The notes: a model not told the origin generated them from the letters alone. Counted from the first letter of the stretch, positions 1 to 11,669 are shown. The stretch: 64,000 nucleotides of DNA from a bacterium (GCA_016125005.1 WGMQ01000026.1:87450-151449); one strand, 5' to 3'. Program-made: numbers and translations.

Positions 1-327
1 CTTCTCCACGGCGGCGGTGTTGATGCCGACCTTGTCGGCGCCTGCCTCCAGGAGAGCCTGTGCGTTGGCGGCAGAGCGGACGCCCCCGCCGACGGTGAGC
101 GGGATGGAGAGGCGGGCGCGCACCTTGCGGACCGTTTCGACCTGCGTGCCGCGGCCTTCCGGCGTGGCGCTCACGTCGAGGAGCACCAGCTCATCGGCGC
201 CCTGTTCCTCGTAGCTGGCGGAGAGTTCCTCCGGGTCGCCCGCATCGCGCAGGCCCTGAAACTTCACACCCTTCACCACGCGCCCGGCGTTGCAGTCCAG
301 GCAGGGAATAATTCGGCGCGTCAGCAT
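1..327 (-). CDS. hisF: Imidazole glycerol phosphate synthase subunit HisF, N-terminal part (3' end outside window)
   Basis: HisF is the cyclase subunit that condenses ammonia with PRFAR to give imidazole glycerol phosphate and AICAR in histidine synthesis, working as a complex with HisH. The 109 visible codons begin [20 protein letters not shown], the conserved first strand with catalytic Asp11. They continue with the phosphate-loop segment LTVGGGVRS and with [14 protein letters not shown], all typical of the HisF (beta/alpha)8 barrel. The ATG lies inside the end of hisH (7-bp overlap, atgctga), so the two subunits are translationally coupled. The gene runs off the left edge, so the second catalytic Asp and the C-terminus cannot be checked. 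Confidence 0.96.
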   Translation of the reverse strand, partial: MLTRRIIPCLDCNAGRVVKGVKFQGLRDAGDPEELSASYEEQGADELVLLDVSATPEGRGTQVETVRKVRARLSIPLTVGGGVRSAANAQALLEAGADKVGINTAAVEK

Positions 328-968
328 TCGCAATCGTCCTCGCATTGGTCGGTGCCGAGCCAGCGCTTGAGCAGCGCCAGGCCCCATTTTCCGCTCAGTT
401 CCGGGTGGAACTGACAGGTGAGCACGTTGCCGCGCTCCATCGCCGCGACGAAGCGGATGCCGTGTTGCGTGGTGGCGGCGTGCCAGCCCTCGGGGGGCTC
501 GGCGATGCAGAAGCTGTTGGCGAAGTAGGCATGGCCCTTGGTGATGAGGCGCGCGCCGGGCGGGGGCTCGACCAGGTTCCATCCGAAGTGCGGCACGCGG
601 ACGCTCGCGGGGAGGCGCTGCACATGGCGGTCGACGATGGAGAGGCCCGTGGCACCTGGGGATTCGTCGCTGGTGCGGGCGAGGAGCTGTTGGCCGAGGC
701 AGATGCAGAGCGTGGAGCGGCCGGCCTCGATGCGGGCCTTGAGCGGCGCCGTGATCGCGTGCTTGTCGAGCATCTCCATCGCGGGTCCGAAGGCACCGAC
801 GCCGGGGAGCATCACGTGGTCCTCACGTTCGACATCGGCGGCGGATTCGGTCACATAGGGGTCTGCACCGGCGCGGCGCAGGCCGGCCAGCACGGACGCC
901 AGATTGGCCAGCCCGGTGCGCACGATGGCGACGCGGGGCGGCGTGTTGGTTGGTTGCTGAAGGCTCAA
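321..968 (-). CDS. hisH: Imidazole glycerol phosphate synthase glutaminase subunit HisH
   Basis: HisH is the glutamine amidotransferase subunit that hydrolyses glutamine and channels ammonia to HisF. The 215-residue protein is a class-I glutaminase. It has an [11 protein letters not shown] oxyanion region (residues 54-64), the nucleophile Cys90 in CICLGQQ, and His188 and Glu190 in QFHPELSG, so the triad is complete. The family length is about 200-215. The start is a TTG three bases after the hisB stop, with AGGGAG upstream inside hisB. No ATG fits without deleting the first beta strand. The short Cys/Asp/Glu-rich tail after residue 205 is not typical but is probably harmless. Middle gene of hisB-hisH-hisF. 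Confidence 0.95.
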   Translation of the reverse strand: MSLQQPTNTPPRVAIVRTGLANLASVLAGLRRAGADPYVTESAADVEREDHVMLPGVGAFGPAMEMLDKHAITAPLKARIEAGRSTLCICLGQQLLARTSDESPGATGLSIVDRHVQRLPASVRVPHFGWNLVEPPPGARLITKGHAYFANSFCIAEPPEGWHAATTQHGIRFVAAMERGNVLTCQFHPELSGKWGLALLKRWLGTDQCEDDCEC

Positions 969-971
969 GGC

Positions 972-3777
<2,806 letters not shown>

Positions 3778-3781
3778 CCGC

Positions 3782-5953
3782 GTGTTTCCTCTCTCCGTCG
3801 ATCCCGCCGAACGGCGCGCCCTCCTCGCAATCACGCTGCTGGCCCTCGCCGAGGCGCTGATCCTTTTCGTGATTTCCTTCTCGGTGGCGGGGAATCACTT
3901 CATGTTCCCGCTGGACGATGCGTATATACACCTCCAGTATGCGCGGATGCTGGCACATGGCGATCTGCTTGTCTATACACCGGGGGCGATGCCTTCCGGC
4001 GGCATGACGAGTCCGCTCTTCGTCGCGCTGCTGGCGCCGCTCTTCGTGGTGGGCGTCACCGGCACCAAGGCGGCCTTCGCATCGTTTGCGCTTGGGGCGG
4101 GCCTCTGGGCGCTCGCCAACGTCTGGCTGCACCAGATCGCGCGGCGGAAGTTCGGCGACCAAATGGCGGTCGGTGCCTCGGTGCTGATGCTGACGAACGG
4201 GCACCTGCTATGGAACTTCCTGTCGGGCATGGAGACCGGCCTGGTGGCGTTGCTCCTGCTCGGCGTCGTGGCTTCGGCGTGGCTTTGGTGGCATGAGGAA
4301 AAACCCGGCGCGCGGCTGGCGCTCTTCGCGTTCCTGGCATTGCTGCCGCTGGCGCGTCCCGAAGGCGCCGTCGCCATCATCGCGCTCGGAATAGTGATCC
4401 TGCTGCGCCGTGGCGAACGCCCGCGCCTATCGCTCCTGACGCTCGCGCTGTGCGCGGTGCCGTTCGTGCTCTGGCTGGCCACGCTTCGCATCGGCACAGG
4501 CGACTGGCGCCCCGCCGGTGTGGCCGTGAAGAGCCTCGCCGCGGCGCCCGTTGCGGGCTGGGCGGAGAAGCTCGGATTTGCCGCCCAGAGCTTCTGGGCG
4601 ATCCAGGCGCGCTTCCTCTTCAACGTGGTGCCCGACGACGGTTGGGCGGCGTTCGTCGGCACCGAAACCCTGCCCTACTTCCCTCCCGGATTCGGCCTGC
4701 TGATCCTGGCGGGCTTCGGCCTGCTGGTCATGGGCGAGACACGCAGCGGCAAGCCCGGTGCGGGACTTCTGCTGGCGTTGCTGTGGCTCGGAACCCTAGG
4801 CGCCGCCTGCACCGGCCTGTTTACCTTCGCGCATCACCAGCGCTACCTCGCGCCCGCGACTCCGCTCGCGATCCTGATGGGATGCGCGGCGCTGCGGCGT
4901 CTCGCACAGCTGTTCCAGCAGCTCGAAAACACGGCCCGTCGCGCGATGATCCTTGGGCTCGCCCTCGCCAGCCTCCCGTCGCTCGCTTGGTGGGCCGTCG
5001 AGCACGGCCGCAACAGCCGCGATCTATACAACGTGCTGCGCGAGGCTTCCTTCCGCATCGAGCCCGACCGGACGCCGCTCGGCATCACGGACGCCGGCAT
5101 CCTCGCCTTCTATACATCGCGCGAGACCGTCGACCTGGTGGGCCTGACGACGGCGAGCTTTGCCAAGTCCACGCTGCACGGCCCCGGCGCCACGCTGGAA
5201 GCTCTCTCCAGACTGCCGCAGGAAAAGCGCCCCGCGGAGCTTGCCACCTATCGCCCTTGGTTCGACGAGGCTTTCCCCCTCCAAGCCCCACGCTGGACTG
5301 TCACGACCCCGCGCACCACCAGTGCCTGGGGGAACGTGCTGGGGCTCTATCCCATCGACTGGGAGCAGATTGACCGATCAGATGTGATCCCCCTCGTTCC
5401 CGGCGCGCGCCTCTTGGCTGCGGTGGACGTGGCCGATCTAGCCAGTGAGGCCGCCGCGTCCTATGAACCGCGCCATCGCGCAGGTGATTTGGGCCGGAAC
5501 CTCCTCGCGACGGAACTCGGTCCCAGCGTCCTCTTTCCCGCCAGCCTCGACATCCCCACGACCGCCACGCTCACCCTGCCGACTCTGGTCGACGGCGGGC
5601 GCGTCCTGCGCGGCGAGCGATTCACCATCTCCGCCTCGGAACTGCCGAAGGGGAACCTGCTGCTGGTCGGTCGCGTGGCGCCTCCACGGCAACTCGCCGC
5701 GCCGACGCCCTACCTGCTCCAGGCCCGCATCACGGCGGTGGCCACGGGCTATTCGGTGGAGCGCCCGCTGTCTTTTCCCGAGACCCCGGACTCGGAAACG
5801 GTCTGGGACCTTGGACCTGTGCTGGACGAGGTTGGTGGTGTGCTATCGAGCCAGCCGGGTCGCTGGATGATCGAGATCGCCCCCGACATCCCCTCCGACG
5901 CCGCATGGACCAGCTGCCATTGGTGGGTCTTCGTGGCCAGGACGGATGACTAG
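3782..5953 (+). CDS. GT-C-like multi-pass membrane protein
   Basis: Probable integral membrane glycosyltransferase or relative of the GT-C (PMT/ArnT-like) superfamily; donor and acceptor are unknown. An N-terminal transmembrane segment (about 14-36) is followed by FPLDDAYIHLQYARMLAHGD (43-62). The paired Asp45-Asp46 in the first extracytoplasmic loop is the GT-C catalytic or metal signature. Many hydrophobic segments follow up to about residue 410. The loop DAGILAFYTSRETVDLVGL matches a pattern common in this superfamily, and the last roughly 280 residues look like an extracytoplasmic beta-rich domain. It starts with GTG four bases after ligA and its end overlaps the frame of the next small protein. 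Family placement rests on motifs only. Confidence 0.7.
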   Translation: MFPLSVDPAERRALLAITLLALAEALILFVISFSVAGNHFMFPLDDAYIHLQYARMLAHGDLLVYTPGAMPSGGMTSPLFVALLAPLFVVGVTGTKAAFASFALGAGLWALANVWLHQIARRKFGDQMAVGASVLMLTNGHLLWNFLSGMETGLVALLLLGVVASAWLWWHEEKPGARLALFAFLALLPLARPEGAVAIIALGIVILLRRGERPRLSLLTLALCAVPFVLWLATLRIGTGDWRPAGVAVKSLAAAPVAGWAEKLGFAAQSFWAIQARFLFNVVPDDGWAAFVGTETLPYFPPGFGLLILAGFGLLVMGETRSGKPGAGLLLALLWLGTLGAACTGLFTFAHHQRYLAPATPLAILMGCAALRRLAQLFQQLENTARRAMILGLALASLPSLAWWAVEHGRNSRDLYNVLREASFRIEPDRTPLGITDAGILAFYTSRETVDLVGLTTASFAKSTLHGPGATLEALSRLPQEKRPAELATYRPWFDEAFPLQAPRWTVTTPRTTSAWGNVLGLYPIDWEQIDRSDVIPLVPGARLLAAVDVADLASEAAASYEPRHRAGDLGRNLLATELGPSVLFPASLDIPTTATLTLPTLVDGGRVLRGERFTISASELPKGNLLLVGRVAPPRQLAAPTPYLLQARITAVATGYSVERPLSFPETPDSETVWDLGPVLDEVGGVLSSQPGRWMIEIAPDIPSDAAWTSCHWWVFVARTDD

Positions 5954-6023
5954 CCCAACGCCGGATTGCTTTGACGTGGAACCGCGCCTTGCCAAGAATC
6001 CTCCCTGCGCAGGAGGACTGCCG

Positions 6024-6536
6024 GTGAACACCTCATTGCAAGCCAATCTCACCCGAGAGGAAGCCTTCATGGTCATCATGCAGCGCCTTCATGGGCGTTG
6101 GCGCATGGCGATCCTGCTGCCGATGATCTACCTGCTGTTGGGCGCGGTCGTGATCAAGAGCTGGTTCATTCCCTCGCAGGGCCCCGCCGGCCTGCTCCCG
6201 CTTTCCAACGAACTCTTCTCGCTGCTGGCCCTGATGGGCGGACTGCTCATCGGTGCATTGTGGCTGCTCCTCGGTCGATCACAGGCCGCCCAGTACGAGG
6301 CGCTGCGACTTCACCACGACGATCCCGAGGCGTTCCTTCGCGAGGCCAAGCGCCATCAGTTGGTACAGTTCGCGCTCTGTGATCTCGCGGCGTCCATCGG
6401 CATCCTGCTCTTTGTCGTCCAGGGCGACTTCACGGTGCTGCTGGCGTTCTGCCTCGCCAGCGAGGTCCTTTACCTGAAGGCATTCCCCTCGGACCTTCGA
6501 CTTGGCGAGGCCATGTTCAGATCGAGCGGCGTGTGA
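6024..6536 (+). CDS. Small membrane protein of unknown function
   Basis: A 170-residue protein with four predicted transmembrane stretches (ILLPMIYLLLGAVVI, LLALMGGLLIGALWLLL, LCDLAASIGILLFVV, FTVLLAFCLASEVLYL) and a short amphipathic segment between the pairs. I do not recognise a family. The GTG at 6024 is preferred because a perfect AGGAGG lies seven bases upstream (6011-6016). The frame is open further 5' and would overlap the preceding gene, but that stretch is Pro-rich and lacks a ribosome site. The ribosome site can pair with TCCTCC just upstream in a small hairpin, which may modulate translation. It lies 22 bp before the UbiB-like gene, so co-expression is likely. Confidence 0.65.
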   Translation: MNTSLQANLTREEAFMVIMQRLHGRWRMAILLPMIYLLLGAVVIKSWFIPSQGPAGLLPLSNELFSLLALMGGLLIGALWLLLGRSQAAQYEALRLHHDDPEAFLREAKRHQLVQFALCDLAASIGILLFVVQGDFTVLLAFCLASEVLYLKAFPSDLRLGEAMFRSSGV

Positions 6537-6558
6537 CAACTTCGAGCGTGGGCACCTC

Positions 6559-8214
6559 ATGAAATTGCTGAAGGCGACGGCCCTCCCACTTCCCCGGCCC
6601 CTGCGCGTCACCATCGCGCTCCTGCCGTTCGTCCTGAGCGTCGTGCGCGACTGGCGCCGCTACCTGCTGTTCGGTCCGCCGCGACGACTCAGCAAGGCGA
6701 AGCATCGCCTGCGAGCCCGCCGCCTCACTGCGACCATGGCCGAACTCGGGCCCTCCTTCGTCAAGGCCGCCCAGGTCTTCGCCCAGCGCGAAGACATCCT
6801 CATGCCGATCTATGCGCGGGAACTCCGCACGTTGCAGGACCGCGTCCCGCCCTTCCCCGTGCGCGACGTGCGACGCATCATCAAGGCGAACCTCGGCGGA
6901 ACCCCGGAGGAGATCTTCGACTCCTTCGAGGATCGCCCCATCGCCGCAGCAAGCCTCGGTCAGGTCCATCGCGCGGTCCACAAGGGTCGCCCTGTGGCCG
7001 TCAAGGTCCTCCGCCCCGGCGTCGAGGCCCTCGTTGAGGCCGATCTGAAGGGCGTCTACGTCCTCCTCTTCATCCTGCGCCTCTTCCTCGACGACAACTT
7101 GATCCGCAGCTTCCGCTCGATCATCGACGAGTACCAGCGCATGATGCTGCTCGAGATCGACTTCCGCAACGAGCGCCGCAACGCGGAGCGGCTCCGTCGC
7201 AATTTTCGCGACGACAAGCGCATCCGCATTCCCGATTTCATCGACGGCCTGACCACACGACAAGTGGCCGTGATCGAGTTCATCGATGGCTGTCGCGTCG
7301 ACGACCCCGCCGCGTTGCGGGCCCGCGGCGTCGAGCCTTCCGCGCTCGTCGAAACACTCGTCACCACCTACGTGCGCATGGCCGTCATCCACGGCTTCAT
7401 CCACGCCGACCCCCATCCCGGCAACCTGCTCGTCGACAACGAAGGCCGCCTCGCCATCCTCGACTACGGCATGGCGCTCGAGTTTGACGAGCGCACCCGC
7501 CTCGAACTCCTCCGCCTTGTCTATGCAGTCACCAAGCGCGATATAGACACGATCGTGGACGGATTTTATCGTCTCGGAATGGTCGACGCGGACATCAACC
7601 GCGGCGTCCTGCGCGATGCGGCGCAGACCCTCCTGTCTATCCAGTTGGAGGAAGACCTCACCCCGCGTCAGGTTCAGGAAATCGCCCAGGAAATTCTCGA
7701 TACGTTCTACCGGTTCCCGGTACGATTGCCGAACCAGCTCGTCTATCTCTTCCGCGCCGCGTCTCTGGTCGAGGGCATCGCCCTGCAATACGACCCCTAC
7801 TTCAACGGCGTGAAGTACGCCACACCGCTCGTCAAGCGCCTGCTGGCAGAGATCGCCTTCAGTGGCGAGAAACCGTTGAAGGACCGCGTCATCGATGGCG
7901 CCACCGAGGCCGTCGCGACCGCGCGGGAACTCATGGTGGTGATCCATCGGCTCGAACGTGAACAACTTCAGCTCCGCGTCCACGAGGCCGACCTGCGCTC
8001 GCTCGAACGCTACCTGAACGCGTTCCTGAGGCGTCTGCTGGGGGGCCTCGCACTCGCCATGCTCGCCATCATCACCGCCATCGTTGCCGTGCAGTGGAAG
8101 GTCCCCTTCCTGCTGCCGATCGTGCTGCTGGTCATCCTGTTCCTCTTCTTCATCCTCACGCTGATCCCCCTGCCGCGCGGCGGGAACGGCGGCAACGGCC
8201 CCTACCTCAAGTAA
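6559..8214 (+). CDS. ABC1/AarF/UbiB-family atypical kinase
   Basis: UbiB/ABC1 proteins are membrane-associated atypical kinase/ATPases needed for isoprenoid-quinone synthesis; the substrate here is unknown. The 551-residue protein has the family order of motifs: LGPSFVKAAQVFAQRED (63-79; Lys69 of the KxGQ element, with Ala in place of Gly), the Ala-rich nucleotide loop AAASLGQVH (129-137), the VAVKVLRPGV Lys149, HADPHPGN (282-289) and LDYG (301-304). Two C-terminal transmembrane helices (about 495-545) follow, the usual UbiB anchor. The ATG is chosen because the N-terminal amphipathic stretch begins there. The stop lies 13 bp inside the convergent radical SAM gene. Confidence 0.88.
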   Translation: MKLLKATALPLPRPLRVTIALLPFVLSVVRDWRRYLLFGPPRRLSKAKHRLRARRLTATMAELGPSFVKAAQVFAQREDILMPIYARELRTLQDRVPPFPVRDVRRIIKANLGGTPEEIFDSFEDRPIAAASLGQVHRAVHKGRPVAVKVLRPGVEALVEADLKGVYVLLFILRLFLDDNLIRSFRSIIDEYQRMMLLEIDFRNERRNAERLRRNFRDDKRIRIPDFIDGLTTRQVAVIEFIDGCRVDDPAALRARGVEPSALVETLVTTYVRMAVIHGFIHADPHPGNLLVDNEGRLAILDYGMALEFDERTRLELLRLVYAVTKRDIDTIVDGFYRLGMVDADINRGVLRDAAQTLLSIQLEEDLTPRQVQEIAQEILDTFYRFPVRLPNQLVYLFRAASLVEGIALQYDPYFNGVKYATPLVKRLLAEIAFSGEKPLKDRVIDGATEAVATARELMVVIHRLEREQLQLRVHEADLRSLERYLNAFLRRLLGGLALAMLAIITAIVAVQWKVPFLLPIVLLVILFLFFILTLIPLPRGGNGGNGPYLK

Positions 8215-9563
8215 CGCTGGCGGACCCAGCGTCTATACAGCCGTCGGCGGAAGTCGCAGAACTGGTCGTTGATGAGCGACGAACCGCTTCGGTGAGCCAT
8301 GTACGCGGTGCATCCGCCCTGGCAGAAATTCCGCCACGCACAGCGCCGACATTCCTCCACCGCAAAGCGCCGATTCAACATGCTGGCACGCGCCGCTGCC
8401 GCCGCCGCACCGACCTCGATCCTGCCCACATCCTCGTCGAGCACGTTGCCGATGGTGACGTCCGGTGTTTCCAAGGAAGGGCACGTATAGACAGCGCCCT
8501 GCGAATCCACGATGGCCGTCTCGCCGAGCGGACACCAATGACCCTCACCTGGCTTCACGTCGGGGACGAATCCGGGAAACGTGGCGACCACTTTCATGCC
8601 ACCGGGACGCCGCGGTGCCACGTCGAAGATCAGGTGCTCCGTCACGGCCATCAGTTCCTCGTCATCGGGCGCGATGGCATCCCAGTTCGTGCGGGCGGCC
8701 AGCGACTTGTTGAGCTGAAGGAAACGAACCGTGCCGACGCCGAGTTCCGCGCACCGGGCCACGAGTGTATCGACCTCGCCTAGGATTCCGCGCGTCAGCG
8801 TTGCCGCGATGGATAGACGTCGCCCCACCCCCGCGGCCATCAGGCGCTCGATCCCGGCCCACGTCCGCGCCCAGGTCCCACGGCCACGAATCGCCTCGTG
8901 GACGGCTACGCTCGCGCCGTCGAGGCTCACCTGCACCTCCGTCGGAAGCGCCGCCAGCCGCCGTGCGATTTCCTCTGTGACCAGCAACCCGTTCGTCGCG
9001 ATCGACGTCCCGCGGCTCTTCGCCACTGCATGTTCCAGCAGGTCGAGGCACTGCGGATGCATCAACGGCTCGCCACCAAGGAACGACACGGTGGCGTTGT
9101 CGGGAAACGTGCGACAATGCTCGTCGATGAGACGCTGGATGTCGGCTACGCCGAGCTTCGACGGGGGCATCTGTCCTTCCACAATCGCACAGTGCGAACA
9201 GCGCAGGTTGCATTGCTCGGTGATATAGACAGTCAGCGACCGCGTCCTGACGCGCGGCGCCGCCGGCAAAACAGGAGCGGGCTCGCTCGCCAGCAGACCC
9301 GACGCGCGCACCTCCATCAGAAACGCAACGATGTCCGGAAGAACTTCCGCGCCGCCGATCCCGTAGGCCTCCGCCACCTCGCCCGCGATCTGCTCCACCG
9401 AGCGACTCCCATCGGCCAGCAGCACCACCACCAGGCCCGTCTCGTTCGAGACCGCCCAGCGCGGCTCCGTCGGATGCAGCAACACCCACTCCCCATCGCC
9501 GAGCGGATCGACGATCAGGTCAGGAGGGACGAGGGGGCGAACGGGCGGGAGACTACTGTCCAT
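8202..9563 (-). CDS. Radical SAM/SPASM protein with N-terminal PqqD-like domain
   Basis: Predicted radical SAM enzyme of the PqqE/SPASM type, usually a peptide-modifying (RiPP) maturase or an anaerobic sulfatase-maturase relative. Residues 15-95 form a PqqD-like fold, the RiPP recognition element. The 4Fe-4S site Cys118/122/125 (CNLRCSHC) follows, then VSFLGGEPLMHP. A C-terminal SPASM region has Cys in HWCPLGE, YTCPSLE, CRRCAWRNFCQGGC and FCDF, enough for two auxiliary clusters. The 453 residues fit a PqqD-radical SAM-SPASM fusion. No short Cys-rich precursor was found beside it. It converges on the UbiB-like gene and diverges from the lipoprotein operon. The fold is secure; the substrate is not. 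Confidence 0.88.
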   Translation of the reverse strand: MDSSLPPVRPLVPPDLIVDPLGDGEWVLLHPTEPRWAVSNETGLVVVLLADGSRSVEQIAGEVAEAYGIGGAEVLPDIVAFLMEVRASGLLASEPAPVLPAAPRVRTRSLTVYITEQCNLRCSHCAIVEGQMPPSKLGVADIQRLIDEHCRTFPDNATVSFLGGEPLMHPQCLDLLEHAVAKSRGTSIATNGLLVTEEIARRLAALPTEVQVSLDGASVAVHEAIRGRGTWARTWAGIERLMAAGVGRRLSIAATLTRGILGEVDTLVARCAELGVGTVRFLQLNKSLAARTNWDAIAPDDEELMAVTEHLIFDVAPRRPGGMKVVATFPGFVPDVKPGEGHWCPLGETAIVDSQGAVYTCPSLETPDVTIGNVLDEDVGRIEVGAAAAAARASMLNRRFAVEECRRCAWRNFCQGGCTAYMAHRSGSSLINDQFCDFRRRLYRRWVRQRYLR

Positions 9564-9617
9564 TGGTCAAGAATTGAACCCTTTGGTGAACGATGAGCAA
9601 GCTTTCCAAATAAGTGA

Positions 9618-9646
9618 TTGACATAACACAAACGGTCTGTTAGGCA
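9618..9646 (+). promoter_or_regulatory. Possible sigma70-like promoter for the lipoprotein operon
   Basis: In the 134-bp AT-richer gap between the divergent radical SAM gene and the first lipoprotein there is a perfect TTGACA (9618-9623). After a 17-bp spacer comes TAGGCA (9641-9646), a weak -10. The position, about 50 bp upstream of the start codon, fits. The -10 match is poor. Confidence 0.35.
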
Positions 9647-9697
9647 ACGATTAGATTCAAAAGACCTAATTCTGTCGATTCGGGGGTGCTCTCGAAT

Positions 9698-10279
9698 ATG
9701 ACCGGAACCACGTTTGTGAGTGCAGCATTGGCGCTCGTGCTGCTGACGGCAAGTGGATGTGCCATTTCGATTGGAAATGGCCCCGACAAGGTGCGTGACC
9801 TCGGGTTTTTCAGTTCCTCCCGTGTGAGGTCGCCGGGCGGGCAGGTTTACGTCCGCCGGACGTTGGGTCTGGAGCTGGCAGCCGCATCCAGCGAGGACGG
9901 ATTGCGGCTCGGTTACGGCGAGGCGGCTTTCGCCACAAGACCTGGCGGCGAACCTGTTCGCACGGAATCGGTGGATCTCTGGCGACCGTCAAGGCCGCTG
10001 ACCCTCCAGTGGACACTTCGTGATCAGGCAACCGGTGAGATTGTGGGCTTCAGAAAATTCGGCCTCCAGTCGACCAGTCGCCCGCGCCCGATTCCGCCGC
10101 TCTTCTTCTCCCGCCGCATGTGCGGCATCGGGTTCACCGCCACCCCTGACAGCAACTGGTTCCTACTGGGACTGGGCAGGGACACGGCAACCGTCATTCC
10201 CCAGAACGTCGACGGACACCAGATCGCGATCGACTTCGACGGCTCCAATCCGGAGCGAACACTCGCCCAAATCCAGTAA
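9698..10279 (+). CDS. Putative lipoprotein, unknown function
   Basis: A 193-residue protein with a lipoprotein signal peptide: hydrophobic stretch FVSAALALVLL then lipobox TASGC with the lipidated Cys at residue 21. The mature part is beta-rich, with VRSPGGQVYVRRTLGLEL near the start and a pattern of short strands. It has no motif I recognise. It is the first gene of a four-gene cluster: the next start is 10 bp downstream behind an AAGGAG. A GTG 12 bases upstream (9686) could also start it; the ATG is preferred because GGGGG lies at better spacing. It is probably anchored at the periplasmic face of the inner or outer membrane. Confidence 0.7.
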   Translation: MTGTTFVSAALALVLLTASGCAISIGNGPDKVRDLGFFSSSRVRSPGGQVYVRRTLGLELAAASSEDGLRLGYGEAAFATRPGGEPVRTESVDLWRPSRPLTLQWTLRDQATGEIVGFRKFGLQSTSRPRPIPPLFFSRRMCGIGFTATPDSNWFLLGLGRDTATVIPQNVDGHQIAIDFDGSNPERTLAQIQ

Positions 10280-10289
10280 GGAGTAATCC

Positions 10290-10841
10290 ATGTATTGGAA
10301 GAGTAGCTTACGGATAGCAGCATTGGCGCTCGCCCTGGCACCCCTCGCCCTCACGTCGGGATGCAATCATCGGGCATCACACTTGGTTTTCGGAACGCAA
10401 ACCACAACGGGACTGAAGCTCCAAATGGCTTCCCAATCGGGAACTCCTGTCCCCACCGATATTCACTTTGCCTACAAGCGCTCCGAACTGGCGATCGTCC
10501 CGATTGGGGTTACGACACAGAACAACTTCGAAACCAAGGTCATCCCGGTCTACGCCGCCTCGGACACCAACACCAAGTTTGACAGCAACTTCCGCGTCCG
10601 CCAGGTGATCTGCACCGGTGAGGCGGCGATTCTTGCCACGCAGATCGGCAGCCCCCTCCCGGACCAACTGCGCGACATTTTTACCCCGACGGAGGAGGAT
10701 CTGGAGAAGGAGAAGAAACTCGCCGAGAAGGCCCAGCAGGCCGATGCAGCGGCAACAGCCGCCGCGACCGCACGTCTGGCGAGGCTTCAGGAGGAAGCGA
10801 AGGTCAAGGCAGCCATGAAGTCGGGAGGTGACGCTCGATGA
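10290..10841 (+). CDS. Putative lipoprotein with C-terminal coiled coil
   Basis: A 183-residue protein with signal peptide and lipobox LTSGC (Cys25). Residues 30-120 are predicted beta-rich. Residues about 133-180 are an Ala/Glu/Lys-rich helix with heptad character (EEDLEKEKKLAEKAQQADAA), likely a coiled coil for self-association or partner binding. A textbook AAGGAG lies six bases before the ATG. The stop overlaps the next start by four bases (atga), so the two proteins are translationally coupled. I do not recognise a family. Both neighbours are also lipoproteins, which suggests a three-lipoprotein envelope assembly. Confidence 0.72.
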   Translation: MYWKSSLRIAALALALAPLALTSGCNHRASHLVFGTQTTTGLKLQMASQSGTPVPTDIHFAYKRSELAIVPIGVTTQNNFETKVIPVYAASDTNTKFDSNFRVRQVICTGEAAILATQIGSPLPDQLRDIFTPTEEDLEKEKKLAEKAQQADAAATAAATARLARLQEEAKVKAAMKSGGDAR

Positions 10842-11470
10842 GGAATCTCTCCGCACTGCTACTCATGCTCTCGGTCTTTCTCACCACCGGATGCATTCAG
10901 AACGCCTTGGTGATGGCCACCGACACCCAGTACGGACTCGACGTTTCGGTTGCCGATGGGAACAAACAAGAGGTCCGGATCGGCTATGGCAGGTTCGAAG
11001 GCGTCGTGTTCCCCGTTCGTAATCCCAACGGTACCTGGCAAACGGAAGGCTTCCCCACTTACGCCGGCGTGAATGTCGATTCGACGTTCGCTGGCTTGGC
11101 GGGAGCACGCATCCGCACCGCCTTCTCAACGGGCCAAGCCTCGACGAACTTGCTGACCAACCCCGCCCTCCTCAAGGCAACTGGATCCGTCGTCGACACC
11201 GCCCGCGTCGCCGTGAGCGACGCCCCGCCCATTTCGCCCACCGCGACCGATGCGGCCTCACGGACCAACCAAACACTCTCCCAGATACCCGACGCGCAGA
11301 TATCAGCCGCAGCCGCGGCGTTGGCGGCCCGAGACTCCACATTCACGGGCACAACCCGTGACCAGATACGCCGCTATATCGGAGACGCCTACCTATTCGG
11401 AGCGACCGATGCGGACCGCGTGAACAATCTGGCTGCCATCAATCAGACCCTCACCCCGTTCGTCCCCTAG
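10838..11470 (+). CDS. Putative lipoprotein, unknown function
   Basis: A 210-residue protein with a short signal peptide and lipobox LTTGC (Cys19). The segment after the Cys (LVMATDTQYGLDVSVADG) recalls outer-membrane-attached lipoproteins of unknown role. The C-terminal half is Ala/Thr-rich and probably helical, with AAAAALAARD and a final small domain. The ribosome site GGGAGGTGA sits inside the upstream gene. The four-base overlap with that gene argues for coupled synthesis in equal amounts. No catalytic motif was seen. Confidence 0.7.
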   Translation: MRNLSALLLMLSVFLTTGCIQNALVMATDTQYGLDVSVADGNKQEVRIGYGRFEGVVFPVRNPNGTWQTEGFPTYAGVNVDSTFAGLAGARIRTAFSTGQASTNLLTNPALLKATGSVVDTARVAVSDAPPISPTATDAASRTNQTLSQIPDAQISAAAAALAARDSTFTGTTRDQIRRYIGDAYLFGATDADRVNNLAAINQTLTPFVP

Positions 11471-11480
11471 GAGACCTCTA

Positions 11481-11669
11481 ATGCTGGAAAATGCCACCGT
11501 CGAAGTCTACGTTCCCAAGGACTATGTCCTGCGCGCTCATCAGTTCCTAAAGCCACCGGACTGGAGCACCAATCATCGCGCCCACCTTCAGATGTGGGCC
11601 GACAACGCCTACTTCGTGATTCTGGGCTGGGAGGACCGGGGCGCCAATATCCTAGTATACTTCGCCTGA
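11481..11669 (+). CDS. Small conserved-looking protein of 62 residues
   Basis: A 62-residue reading frame with a good ribosome site (AGGAGA six bases before the ATG), ten bases after the third lipoprotein gene. The product has no signal peptide and no Cys. It is rich in aromatic residues (QMWADNAYFVILGWEDRG) and ends in a hydrophobic strand, ILVYFA. The spacing and ribosome site make a real gene likely as the last member of the operon. I do not recognise it. It might be a small cytoplasmic partner or regulator of the lipoprotein set. Confidence 0.55.
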   Translation: MLENATVEVYVPKDYVLRAHQFLKPPDWSTNHRAHLQMWADNAYFVILGWEDRGANILVYFA

